This document shows positions 22,655 to 29,257 of a stretch of DNA of 29,257 bases, one piece after another (position 1 is the first letter of the stretch; every line of letters begins with the position of its first letter). The position numbers were made by a program, and so were the translations under genes. The notes under the pieces are model-generated. The model did no database searches and was not told where the DNA came from. It saw only the letters and a list, made by a program, of their open reading frames with translations. The stretch is from NCBI GenBank assembly GCA_041572755.1, contig JBFFRY010000029.1:1-29257 (forward strand), read 5' to 3'. Source of the stretch: JBFELU01 sp041572755. GTDB taxonomy: Bacteria > Actinomycetota > Acidimicrobiia > Spongiisociales > UBA11373.

Positions 22655-23659
22655 TCAGGGCGAGTCCTCGGGGGAGGGGCCGCCGAGACCGAGCGCCAAC
22701 AACCGGTGTCTGGAGCGCCGACCGGCGAGGCCGAGTACGAGCAGCGAGGCCGGCAGAGCCAGACCCAGCCCCGATGAGGCCAGTGCGCCGCCGAGCGCCT
22801 GGATGATCACGAACGGGGAGACCACCACGGCGACGAGGGCCGGTGGGAGCACCGGGGCGAGGGCGCGGCGAACGGAGCCCGACAGACCACCGTCGGTCTG
22901 GTCGGAGGCGGTCACGGTCGAGAAGGTGGGGCGGGCGGCCACGCTCGGGGTCGCGGCCGCGAGGAGCATCGCCGGGTCGACGGCCTCATCTTCTTCATGT
23001 CCTTCCTCGGGGTCGTCCGGGTCGTCGACGGGGAGCTCGCCGACGACCGACTCGGGATCGTCGGTGGCGCCGCCGCCGGTCGTTTCCTCTACCGAGGCTT
23101 CGACCAGGAAGCCATTCCCCTCATCGGCCTCACTGCCCTCGTCATCACCGGTCGGGTCGTCGGGACCGCCATCCCCCGGGTCGTCGCCCCCCGGCTCCTC
23201 GACGACCGGGTCCACCGGTTCATCGGCCTCCCCGCCAGCCCCATCACCGTCATCGTCACCGGTCGGGTCGTCGGGACCGCCATCCCCCGGGTCGTCGCCC
23301 CCCGGTTCCTCGACGACCGGGTCCACCGGTTCATCGGTGCCCCCGCCGTCACCGACGGCCCCACCCCCGTTGCCGTTGGTGCCGTCCCCGTTGCCGTTGT
23401 TCCCGCCACCGTTGCCGTTGTTCCCACCGCCGTTACCCCCACCGCTGCCGTTGGTGCCGTCCCCGTTGCCGTTGTTCCCCCCACCGTTGCCGTTGGTGCC
23501 GTCCGCCTGCACGAGAAGACCACCGCCGTCGTCATCGAACACCTGCTCCCCGGCGGAAGCACCCAGCGCCGGTGCCGGGCCCACCAGGGTCTGAGACCCC
23601 ACCAGGGCCAGCGCCCCCACCACCACGAAGACCACGCGAAGCAGTCGCTTCCAATACAT
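22655..23659 (-). CDS. Secreted low-complexity Gly/Asn/Asp-rich protein with C-terminal membrane segment
   Basis: This 334-residue protein starts at ATG 23659 (MYWKRLLRVVFVVVGALALV), giving a signal peptide or N-terminal anchor. Residues about 54-108 are Gly/Asn repeats of the NGNGGGNN/NGDGTN type. Residues 109-136 and 146-173 are two copies of an acidic Pro-rich module (DEPVDPVVEEPGGDDPGDGG...). An acidic linker follows, then hydrophobic segments at about 271-312 and a basic end (GRRSRHR), consistent with a wall-spanning anchor. It looks like a cell-surface or stalk protein. No sorting LPXTG motif is seen. An alternative TTG start 12 codons upstream would only extend the N-terminus. Confidence 0.85.
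   Translation of the reverse strand: MYWKRLLRVVFVVVGALALVGSQTLVGPAPALGASAGEQVFDDDGGGLLVQADGTNGNGGGNNGNGDGTNGSGGGNGGGNNGNGGGNNGNGDGTNGNGGGAVGDGGGTDEPVDPVVEEPGGDDPGDGGPDDPTGDDDGDGAGGEADEPVDPVVEEPGGDDPGDGGPDDPTGDDEGSEADEGNGFLVEASVEETTGGGATDDPESVVGELPVDDPDDPEEGHEEDEAVDPAMLLAAATPSVAARPTFSTVTASDQTDGGLSGSVRRALAPVLPPALVAVVVSPFVIIQALGGALASSGLGLALPASLLVLGLAGRRSRHRLLALGLGGPSPEDSP
23146..23337. repeat. Near-identical 81-bp direct repeat inside the surface-protein gene
   Basis: Copies at 23146-23226 and 23257-23337 match at 80 of 81 bases by eye (the single difference is C versus T within CCCCGGyTCC). They are offset by 111 bases, or 37 codons, so the reading frame is kept. Together with the adjoining Gly/Asn codon repeats (about 23360-23510) this is a locus prone to length variation by slippage or recombination. 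Confidence 0.85.
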
Positions 23660-23728
23660 TCCGTACTCATCGACGCCTCTCGGGGCGTATCTCAAGGTTC
23701 ATTACCCCGGGGCCGAAAGCACTAGTCA

Positions 23729-25225
23729 GTGAACCGAAGCGGACACCTGATGGGCGGGGCGTTGATCGCCGTCGCCGGCATCCTGGCGTCGCTGGCGCTC
23801 GTCTTCACCAACGCCAGCGGCGTGACGGAGACGGCCGACGATGCCCGAGTCCAGCAGCGGGCAGAATCCCTGCTGGGCACGACCGCCGCCGTCCGCACCA
23901 CGCTCGGCAGTGCGCTGCTCGTCGCCGAGACCGGCGGAGCCGAGGCCTCACTGGCACTCTTGGTCGACGACGCCCGCGAGATCCTCGCCGTGATCCAGGC
24001 TCGTGCTTCGGAACTCGCTGCGCTCCTCGACGAGGATGATCCCGGCTTCACCGCCACGGTGACGGCGGTGACGGGGAAGTCCGAGGCCCTCATCGCCGAC
24101 CTCGAAGCGGGCCGAACCGAGGAGGCATCGAGGTCGGCCGCCGCACTCGCCGCCGAGTACGACGGCCTCATCGACCGGCTGGTGGCGATTCGGGACGAAC
24201 GAGCCCGGGCGATCGCCGAAGCTTCGAGCGAAGCCGGGCGGGTCGCTACCGCAGCGCGATTCATGGTCGCCTTCGGTGTGCCGGGCATCGCGCTCCTCGG
24301 CCTCCTCGCCTATTCGCGCCGTCGCCGCCGTCAGATCATCCTCGATGCGGAACTCGCCCACGAGCGAGAAGTCAATCGTTCCAAGGACCAGCTGATCGCC
24401 AACATCTCCCACGAGCTCCGCACCCCGCTGACGGGGATCTACGGAGCGGCGCTCGCCATCGAGGACTCCGACTTCGAACCCGGCCTCACCGAAGAGCTCA
24501 ACGGCGTGGTGATCGATCAATCGACCGAACTGAAACGCATGGTCGAAGACCTCCTCGTGTCCGCGCAGGCAGAGGTCGGTCGGCTCTCGTTCCACACGGA
24601 GCCGACGTCGATCGCCGCCCAGGTCAACACGACCGTCGGTGAGTTCCAACGAACCGGCAAGGAGATCCGCGTCGACGTGGCCCCGGAGACGGTGGTGGCC
24701 GACGCCTTGCGGGTCCGCCAGATCTTGCGCAACCTGATCTCCAATGCCCGACGGCACGGTGGAGAGCACATCGACATCGACGGGCGTCGGGAAAACGGCG
24801 TCTACCGGCTCACGGTGAGCGATGACGGGCCAGGCGTTCCCCAGGAGATCCGGGAGCGGCTGTTCTCGCCCTTCGTTCACCACGATGACCGCCCCCTCAT
24901 CACCGGCAGCGTCGGGCTCGGCCTCTCCATCACCCGACTGCTCGCCGAAGGCATGAGCGGCTCGATCGACTACCACCGCGCCAGCGGGAAGACCCGATTC
25001 CGGCTCAATCTGCCCATGAGTGACGAGTCGCCCCGTCCACCCGAGGATCTCACCCTGGTACGGGGCATCGGACCCACATATGAGGTACGGCTGGCCGAGA
25101 TGAGCATCGACAGTCTCTCCAACCTCATCGAGGCCGACCCCGACGCGGTCGCCGATCGCCTCCAACTCCCCCGCGCCCGAATCGAAGCCTGGGTTGCTCA
25201 GGCCCGCAGTCTTCTCGCCGACTGA
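23729..25225 (+). CDS. Sensor histidine kinase with C-terminal helix-hairpin-helix tail
   Basis: This 498-residue protein has an N-terminal helix (about 10-27), a helical extracytoplasmic sensor region (about 30-173) and a second helix (about 178-195). HisKA follows with NISHELRTPL (phospho-acceptor His228). HATPase_c has NLISNARRHG (N box), VSDDGPGVP (G1) and GSVGLGLSITRLLAEG (G2). Residues 440-498 add a helix-hairpin-helix/DUF4332-like module (LVRGIGPTYEVRLAEMSIDS, then IEAWVAQARSLL) that is unusual for a kinase. The start is GTG 23729. An ATG seven codons on is possible. No response regulator lies in the window, so its partner is encoded elsewhere. Confidence 0.93.
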   Translation: MNRSGHLMGGALIAVAGILASLALVFTNASGVTETADDARVQQRAESLLGTTAAVRTTLGSALLVAETGGAEASLALLVDDAREILAVIQARASELAALLDEDDPGFTATVTAVTGKSEALIADLEAGRTEEASRSAAALAAEYDGLIDRLVAIRDERARAIAEASSEAGRVATAARFMVAFGVPGIALLGLLAYSRRRRRQIILDAELAHEREVNRSKDQLIANISHELRTPLTGIYGAALAIEDSDFEPGLTEELNGVVIDQSTELKRMVEDLLVSAQAEVGRLSFHTEPTSIAAQVNTTVGEFQRTGKEIRVDVAPETVVADALRVRQILRNLISNARRHGGEHIDIDGRRENGVYRLTVSDDGPGVPQEIRERLFSPFVHHDDRPLITGSVGLGLSITRLLAEGMSGSIDYHRASGKTRFRLNLPMSDESPRPPEDLTLVRGIGPTYEVRLAEMSIDSLSNLIEADPDAVADRLQLPRARIEAWVAQARSLLAD

Positions 25226-25240
25226 ACGGCGACCACCCTC

Positions 25241-25246
25241 TACCCT
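25241..25246 (+). promoter_or_regulatory. -10 box giving a probable leaderless PAC2 transcript
   Basis: TACCCT (TAnnnT) ends 7 bases before the ATG at 25254, which places the transcription start at or next to the start codon. No ribosome-binding site is visible. Confidence 0.45.
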
Positions 25247-25253
25247 GTCCTGG

Positions 25254-26105
25254 ATGTATGAGATCCGCGATCTGGGACCGCTGACCGCTCCTCTCCTGGT
25301 TGCGGCATTCGAGGGCTGGGTGAGCGCCGGGTCCGTCGGCACCGAGGCGGCCGTTCACATCGCCGGCGACAACCCGGTCGCGATCGCCTTCGACTCCGAC
25401 GCGCTCTACGACTACCGGGTCACCCGCCCCACGGTGGACTTCCTCGAGGGAACGATGCAGCAGATCGAGTGGCCCGGTCTGAGCATCCGCCATCGGCGCA
25501 TCGACGACCGTGACATCCTGGTGCTGACCGGAGTCGAACCGAACTGGCGGTGGAAGGAGTTCGGCTCGGCCGTCGCCGACCTCGCCGGCTCGCTCGGCGT
25601 CGTGGAGCTCGTGTCCATGGGAGGGATCCCTTGGGCGGCGCCGCACACCCGACCGACCACGATCCTGACGACGGCATCGCGGCGCGACCTGATCGCCGAA
25701 GACGAGAACTACCCGGAGGGCCCCCTCAGGGTTCCCGCCGCCGCCGTGAACGTCGTGGAGCGATGCCTCGTCGACCAGGGAATCCCGGCCGTCGGGTTCT
25801 GGGCTCGGGTGCCTCACTACGTGGGCGGGACCTACTACCCCGGCGTTGTGAGCATCGTCGAGCGCGTGTCCCGACATGCCGGCGTCGCAATCCCCCTGGG
25901 ATCACTGGTCGACGACGCCGCCGACCAGCGGCGCCGGTTGGACGCCGCGATCGCCGAGCGGCCCGAAGCGATCGCGCTCGTCGAGCGCCTCGAAGCGCTC
26001 GCCGACGCCCAAGGGGAAGTGGCCTCAGGGGAGCAGATCGCCGCCGAGATCGAGCGCTTCCTGCGGGAGGCCGCCGGCGACGACGAGCCGTTCACAGAAG
26101 ACTGA
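25254..26105 (+). CDS. PAC2 family protein (proteasome-assembly-chaperone-2-like)
   Basis: This 283-residue protein starts MYEIRDLGPLTAPLLVAAFEGWVSAGSVGTEA, the PAC2 family N-terminus. It continues with ILVLTGVEPNWRWKEF, VELVSMGGIPWAAPHTRPT, FWARVPHYVGGTYYPG and a long helical C-terminus. In actinobacteria these soluble proteins are widespread and their role is unclear, though the family name comes from a eukaryotic proteasome assembly factor. The ATG at 25254 is chosen because of the -10 box 7 bases upstream and the family start. It is followed 41 bases later by a UPF0173 hydrolase. Confidence 0.9.
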   Translation: MYEIRDLGPLTAPLLVAAFEGWVSAGSVGTEAAVHIAGDNPVAIAFDSDALYDYRVTRPTVDFLEGTMQQIEWPGLSIRHRRIDDRDILVLTGVEPNWRWKEFGSAVADLAGSLGVVELVSMGGIPWAAPHTRPTTILTTASRRDLIAEDENYPEGPLRVPAAAVNVVERCLVDQGIPAVGFWARVPHYVGGTYYPGVVSIVERVSRHAGVAIPLGSLVDDAADQRRRLDAAIAERPEAIALVERLEALADAQGEVASGEQIAAEIERFLREAAGDDEPFTED

Positions 26106-26115
26106 TCCCGGGCCA

Positions 26116-26121
26116 TAGACT
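26116..26121 (+). promoter_or_regulatory. Possible -10 box of the UPF0173 gene
   Basis: TAGACT (TAnnnT) lies 25 bases before the ATG at 26147, and the ribosome-binding site GAGGAGGAG falls between them. This suggests its own promoter in addition to read-through from the PAC2 gene. Confidence 0.4.
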
Positions 26122-26146
26122 TCTCGGCAACGCACGAGGAGGAGTG

Positions 26147-26854
26147 ATGGACCTCAAGGGTGTCGAGATGACCTGGCTCGGCCACGCCGCGTTCCGATTC
26201 AAGACCGGCGACGGCACCACCGTGTTCGTGGATCCGTGGCTCGAAGGCAACCCGTCGTGTCCCCCCGGGGAGCAGGGTCCGGATCGGGCCGATGCGGTGT
26301 TCCTCACCCACGGGCACTTCGACCACTTGGGCGACACCCCCTCGCTGGCAGCGAAGGGCGCCCAGGTCTTCTGCATCCACGAGATCGCCGTGCACCTCGA
26401 GGGACTCGGCGTACCGGGCATCGTGGGCCTGAACAAAGGCGGAACGGTGACCGGACCCGGCGGCGTCACCGGCACCATGGTCCACGCCGTGCACTCGAGC
26501 GGCATCTCGGGTGCCGACGGCATCATCGACGGTGGCGACCCGGCAGGATGGGTCCTCGAATTCCCCGGCGGAGCCAGGATCTACCACGCCGGGGACACGA
26601 TGGTCTTCGGGGACATGGCGCTCATCGGAGAGCTGTTCGATCCCGACGTCGCCCTGCTCCCGATCGGCGGCCACTACGTGATGGATCCGCCGCAGGCCGC
26701 CCATGCTGCCCGCCTGCTCGGGGTCGGCACCGTCGTGCCGATGCACTACGGAACCTTCCCGATCCTCGCCGGTACGCCGGCTCAGCTGGCCGTCGCCCTC
26801 GAAGGAAGCGGCATCGAGGTGGCCGACCTGACGATCGGCGAGCCGGTCGGCTGA
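26147..26854 (+). CDS. UPF0173-type metallo-beta-lactamase-fold hydrolase
   Basis: This 235-residue protein has ITWLGHAAF-like MTWLGHAAFRFKTGDG at the start, a FVDPWLEGNP segment, and the zinc motif THGHFDHLGD (HxHxDH). HAGDTMVFGDMALIGE and a final VVPMHYGTFPILAG supply the remaining metal ligands. These match the UPF0173 metal-dependent hydrolase family of 220-240 residues. The substrate is unknown. The start has a strong ribosome-binding site. Its TGA is 4 bases from the stop of the convergent ABC permease gene. Confidence 0.95.
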   Translation: MDLKGVEMTWLGHAAFRFKTGDGTTVFVDPWLEGNPSCPPGEQGPDRADAVFLTHGHFDHLGDTPSLAAKGAQVFCIHEIAVHLEGLGVPGIVGLNKGGTVTGPGGVTGTMVHAVHSSGISGADGIIDGGDPAGWVLEFPGGARIYHAGDTMVFGDMALIGELFDPDVALLPIGGHYVMDPPQAAHAARLLGVGTVVPMHYGTFPILAGTPAQLAVALEGSGIEVADLTIGEPVG

Positions 26855-26858
26855 ATCG

Positions 26859-27800
26859 TCACTCCCGGCGGAATGGCGTGCCGATCGCCGAAGGGGGATC
26901 GCTGGCCAGGAGCCGACGCCAGCCGGGATGGCGGTCACCGAGGCGGCGGAACCAGTCGAGATAGACCAGCAGCAGCGTGAAGATCATCAGAGCAAACGGC
27001 ATGATCGGCAGGATCTGCGAAAGGTCGGGCCAGACCGGCTGCAGTTTGAGCGCCACGATCTGAAGCGCCCCGAAGAGGTAACAGCCGATGGCGGCCCGCA
27101 CCGGGTGCCAGCCCCCGAAGATCACGATGGCCAGGGCGATCCACCCGAAGTTCTGGGTCAGGCCTTCCCGCCAGCCGAGCTTGACGTCGAGTGAGAAGGC
27201 CGCTCCGGCGATGCCGACGAGGGCGCCCCCGATGACCGTGTACAGGTAGCGGAGCCGATTCACCGGGACCCCCCGCGCAAAGGCGGCTTCGGGCCGCTCC
27301 CCGATTCCCTGCAGCTCCAGGCCTCGCCGAGTGCGATACAGGAAGAGATAGGCGGCGATCACCACCAGGAACGACCCGTACACCGAGAGATTGTGGTTGA
27401 AGAGGACTTCACCCAGGAACGGGATCTCGGAGAGGCCGGGGATGGCCCAGGCGGGCACCTGCTCGCCCTGCAGGCCCACGTAGGAGTTACCCAGGAATGC
27501 CGACAGATCGGCGGCGAGCAGGGTGAGCACGAACCCCACCGCGATCTGATTGAGCCGGAGCTCGATGCTGGCGAATGCGATGAGCGCCGCCACCCCCGCC
27601 GACACGGCGATCGCCGCCAGGAAGCCCACGAGGGCGCTGCCGGTCACATAGGCGGCGGCGAAACCCGTCATCGCCGACAGCATGATGCTGCCGTCGAGCG
27701 ACAGGTTGATGACCCCCGCCTTCTCGGCGATCGTCTCCCCCACCACCGCATAGACGAGAGGAGCCGCTGCGGCCACGATCGAGGCAATCGTTGCTTCCAT
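26859..27800 (-). CDS. ABC transporter permease, BMP/nucleoside type (second permease)
   Basis: This 313-residue permease has about eight or nine helices. EKAGVINLSLDGSIMLSAM is the signature of the BmpB/NupQ-like permeases, which import nucleosides or similar small molecules with a BMP-family lipoprotein. ALELQGIGERPEAAFARG-like sequence (GLELQGIGERPEAAFARGVP) and a second hydrophobic half complete it. The ATG at 27800 has GGAGGAG upstream and lies 2 bases after the stop of the first permease. The much longer open frame to 28628 is a shadow over that first permease. The C-terminus is an unusually polar tail (about 35 residues). Confidence 0.94.
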   Translation of the reverse strand: MEATIASIVAAAAPLVYAVVGETIAEKAGVINLSLDGSIMLSAMTGFAAAYVTGSALVGFLAAIAVSAGVAALIAFASIELRLNQIAVGFVLTLLAADLSAFLGNSYVGLQGEQVPAWAIPGLSEIPFLGEVLFNHNLSVYGSFLVVIAAYLFLYRTRRGLELQGIGERPEAAFARGVPVNRLRYLYTVIGGALVGIAGAAFSLDVKLGWREGLTQNFGWIALAIVIFGGWHPVRAAIGCYLFGALQIVALKLQPVWPDLSQILPIMPFALMIFTLLLVYLDWFRRLGDRHPGWRRLLASDPPSAIGTPFRRE

Positions 27801-27802
27801 TC

Positions 27803-28855
27803 CTACTCCTCCACGAAGGCGGTGACCGCCGATCTTCGAGCCAGGTGGATCCTCCGCACCTGGAAGCCTCCCGCCAATAGCGTGAACAGGACGAGGATGC
27901 CCTGGAGCACCCCGCCGATCGCCGAGTCGAGACCGAGCCGGAGGCTCAACTGGGTGCTCCCCACCGACAACATCATGAAGAACAGTGCGATCGGAGCAAT
28001 CCACGCGGCCCGGAAGGCGGCCAGCAGCACGACGAGGATCCCGAGAAACCCGTAGCCGCCGGACACGGCCGGCACGAGCTTGTGGTGGAAGCCCAGCGCC
28101 TGAACGGTCCCGGCGAGTCCGGCCAGGGCGCCGCAGATCGCAAAGGCAGCGAGCATGTAGCGGCCGGTGGGTATGCCGAGCAGGAAGGCGCTCTGCGAGT
28201 TGCTCCCGACCGCCTTGAGCCTCAGGCCGAAACCGGTGCCCCGCATCAGCAGATAGACGCCCACCACGGCGGCAACCGCGATGCCCAGAGCGAGCCAGGA
28301 GTATCCGGCCGACTCGGGGAGCCACACCTCGCGGCGGAACAGGTCGGTGCCGCTGGTCGAGGCGACCCCGGCCCGCTTCCAGGGCCCGATGATCAGATAC
28401 ACGGCGAGACCGGTCGCCACGAAGTCGAGCCCCAGCCCGCCGAAGATCTCGTTGACTCGGCCGTAGACCTTCAGCACCCCGGCGAAGAGCCCCCAGATCA
28501 GCCCGCCCAGTGCCCCCGCCAGGAACGCCACCAGGATCACCAGGCCGCCCGGTCCCGGGACCTCCCTGGCCACCCAGGCGGCGGCGATGGCGCCGATGAC
28601 AATCTGGCCTTCGACGCCGATGTTCCACAGGCCGGCGGCGAAGGTCACGACCAGGCCGGCGGCGGCCAGTGTCAACGGCACCCAGGTGAGCAGCGTGTTG
28701 GGCAGCTTGTCCGACGAGCCGAGCGACCCGTTCCAGACCAGGCGAAAGGCATCGAGCGGCTGCGCCCCGACCAGCAGCAAGAGCACCACCGCCACGGCGA
28801 CTGCCAGGCCGACCGGAGCCGCCAGGATCCCGGCGCGTCGTAGCCGGTCGCTCAT
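27803..28855 (-). CDS. ABC transporter permease, BMP/nucleoside type (first permease)
   Basis: This 350-residue permease shows the paired-permease pattern: GLVVTFAAGLWNIGVEGQIV corresponds to the typical A-GxWNIGxEGQ motif. FGLRLKAVGSNSQSAFLLGI matches the EAA-like loop, and several membrane helices flank these. The ATG at 28855 overlaps the ATPase stop (ATGA), and the second permease starts 2 bases after this gene. The three form one operon of an importer resembling YufP/YufQ/NupP/NupQ systems. The binding-protein gene is not in the window and probably lies upstream (higher coordinates). Confidence 0.94.
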   Translation of the reverse strand: MSDRLRRAGILAAPVGLAVAVAVVLLLLVGAQPLDAFRLVWNGSLGSSDKLPNTLLTWVPLTLAAAGLVVTFAAGLWNIGVEGQIVIGAIAAAWVAREVPGPGGLVILVAFLAGALGGLIWGLFAGVLKVYGRVNEIFGGLGLDFVATGLAVYLIIGPWKRAGVASTSGTDLFRREVWLPESAGYSWLALGIAVAAVVGVYLLMRGTGFGLRLKAVGSNSQSAFLLGIPTGRYMLAAFAICGALAGLAGTVQALGFHHKLVPAVSGGYGFLGILVVLLAAFRAAWIAPIALFFMMLSVGSTQLSLRLGLDSAIGGVLQGILVLFTLLAGGFQVRRIHLARRSAVTAFVEE

Positions 28856-29257
28856 GCCGCGCCGGCCTCCCTGCCGCCGATCAGGAAGCCGAGCTCCTCA
28901 CCGTCCATCGATGCCGCATCGAGAGCTCGCAGCACCCGCCCGGCGAAGAACACGAGGATGCGATCGCTGTACCGAAGCAATTCGTCGAGGTCGGCCGAAG
29001 CAAAGATCACCGCCGTTCCGTCGTCTCGACGCTGCAGCAACTGGGTCCACACCCAGTCGGCGGACTCGATGTCGAGACCGCGAGTGGGATGCTCCATCAG
29101 CAGCAGCCTGATGTGAGAGGGCATCATCGCCAGGAGCAGGCGTTGCTGGTTTCCCCCCGAGAGCGATTCGGCCGGCGACTCGGGGGTTCCCTTTATCGAG
29201 AAGCGTTCGATCAGTTCTTCGGCCCGCCGCTCTGCGGCACTCCAGTCGACGAAGAAC
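28852..29257 (-). CDS. ABC transporter ATP-binding protein, RbsA/YufO-like (C-terminal part, cut by window edge)
   Basis: The visible 134 residues are the end of the second ATPase domain. They contain the ABC signature SLSGGNQQRLLLAMM, Walker B LLLMEHPTRGLD, the D-loop, and FASADLDELLRYSDRILVFFAGR near the C-terminus. Sugar/nucleoside importer ATPases of this class usually have two ATPase domains in about 500 residues, so most of the gene lies past the window's end. It energises the two permeases and overlaps the first by an ATGA. The switch-loop His is replaced by an Ala-Asp-type sequence (FASADLDE), as is common in second-domain copies of this family. Confidence 0.92.
   Translation of the reverse strand, partial: FFVDWSAAERRAEELIERFSIKGTPESPAESLSGGNQQRLLLAMMPSHIRLLLMEHPTRGLDIESADWVWTQLLQRRDDGTAVIFASADLDELLRYSDRILVFFAGRVLRALDAASMDGEELGFLIGGREAGAA

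Noticed and set aside
23660..23728. Possible riboswitch or structured leader between the surface-protein and kinase genes
   Set aside because: A small hairpin (ACGCC/GGCGT, about 23673-23688) and a CCGAAAG stretch are present, but no known riboswitch core could be matched.
22843..24039. Plus-strand open frame of 398 codons opposite the surface protein
   Set aside because: Arg/Pro-rich translation arises from the antisense of Gly/Asp codon repeats, and the frame runs into the histidine kinase gene out of frame.
26859..28628. A 589-codon frame covering both ABC permeases
   Set aside because: Only the part from 27800 encodes permease sequence. The rest is a shadow over the first permease.

Overview
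The window is about 29.3 kb of GC-rich, densely coding bacterial DNA with 31 protein genes, two of them cut by the window edges. No rRNA, tRNA, CRISPR array or insertion sequence was seen. No gap without a gene exceeds 300 bases. The gene set points to an actinobacterium, possibly a deep-branching one such as Acidimicrobiia: an LLM-class (F420-type) oxidoreductase, a PAC2 protein, a DUF1918-like protein, an iron-type DtxR regulator, TAnnnT -10 boxes and some probable leaderless starts. The taxonomic assignment is inference.

Layout. (1) 1-888, minus: an ECF-type sigma factor, translationally coupled to a single-pass membrane protein that may be its anti-sigma factor. (2) 1067-4370, minus: a tight operon of PlsY-like acyltransferase, DegV-type fatty-acid-binding protein, archease and the RNA ligase RtcB. 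It joins a lipid pair to an RNA-repair pair. (3) 4434-7102, minus: a secreted trypsin-like protease with RTX-type repeats and a C-terminal beta-sandwich, and a SAM methyltransferase. (4) 7198-9853, plus: an MscS channel and a HAD-type 5'-nucleotidase. (5) 9850-11682: a flippase-like membrane protein diverging from a PAP2 phosphatase. (6) 11686-19463, minus: a long co-directional run read from LLM oxidoreductase through a ribbon-helix-helix protein, an internally duplicated membrane protein, a small acidic protein, an aldo/keto reductase, a small membrane protein and a ThDP enzyme to a DtxR-FeoA regulator and a FeoB permease that lacks its GTPase domain. (7) 19499-22651, plus: a four-gene cassette (FAD oxidoreductase, unknown membrane-anchored protein, HTTM/gamma-carboxylase-like protein, DUF1918-like protein) joined by GTGA, ATGA and GTGA overlaps. 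(8) 22655-23659, minus: a secreted low-complexity protein with a recent internal duplication. (9) 23729-26854, plus: a histidine kinase with a C-terminal helix-hairpin-helix tail, a PAC2 protein and a UPF0173 metallo-hydrolase. (10) 26859-29257, minus: two permeases and the end of the ATPase of a BMP/nucleoside-type ABC importer.

The most interesting signals are these. A 26-bp near-perfect palindrome is centred on the start codon of the DtxR-type gene, which sits beside the FeoB that has no G domain. The HTTM cassette looks like an undescribed redox-linked membrane system. A histidine kinase carries a helix-hairpin-helix tail. PlsY, DegV, archease and RtcB are packed in one operon. All four convergent gene junctions have 4 bases or fewer between stop codons, or overlap.
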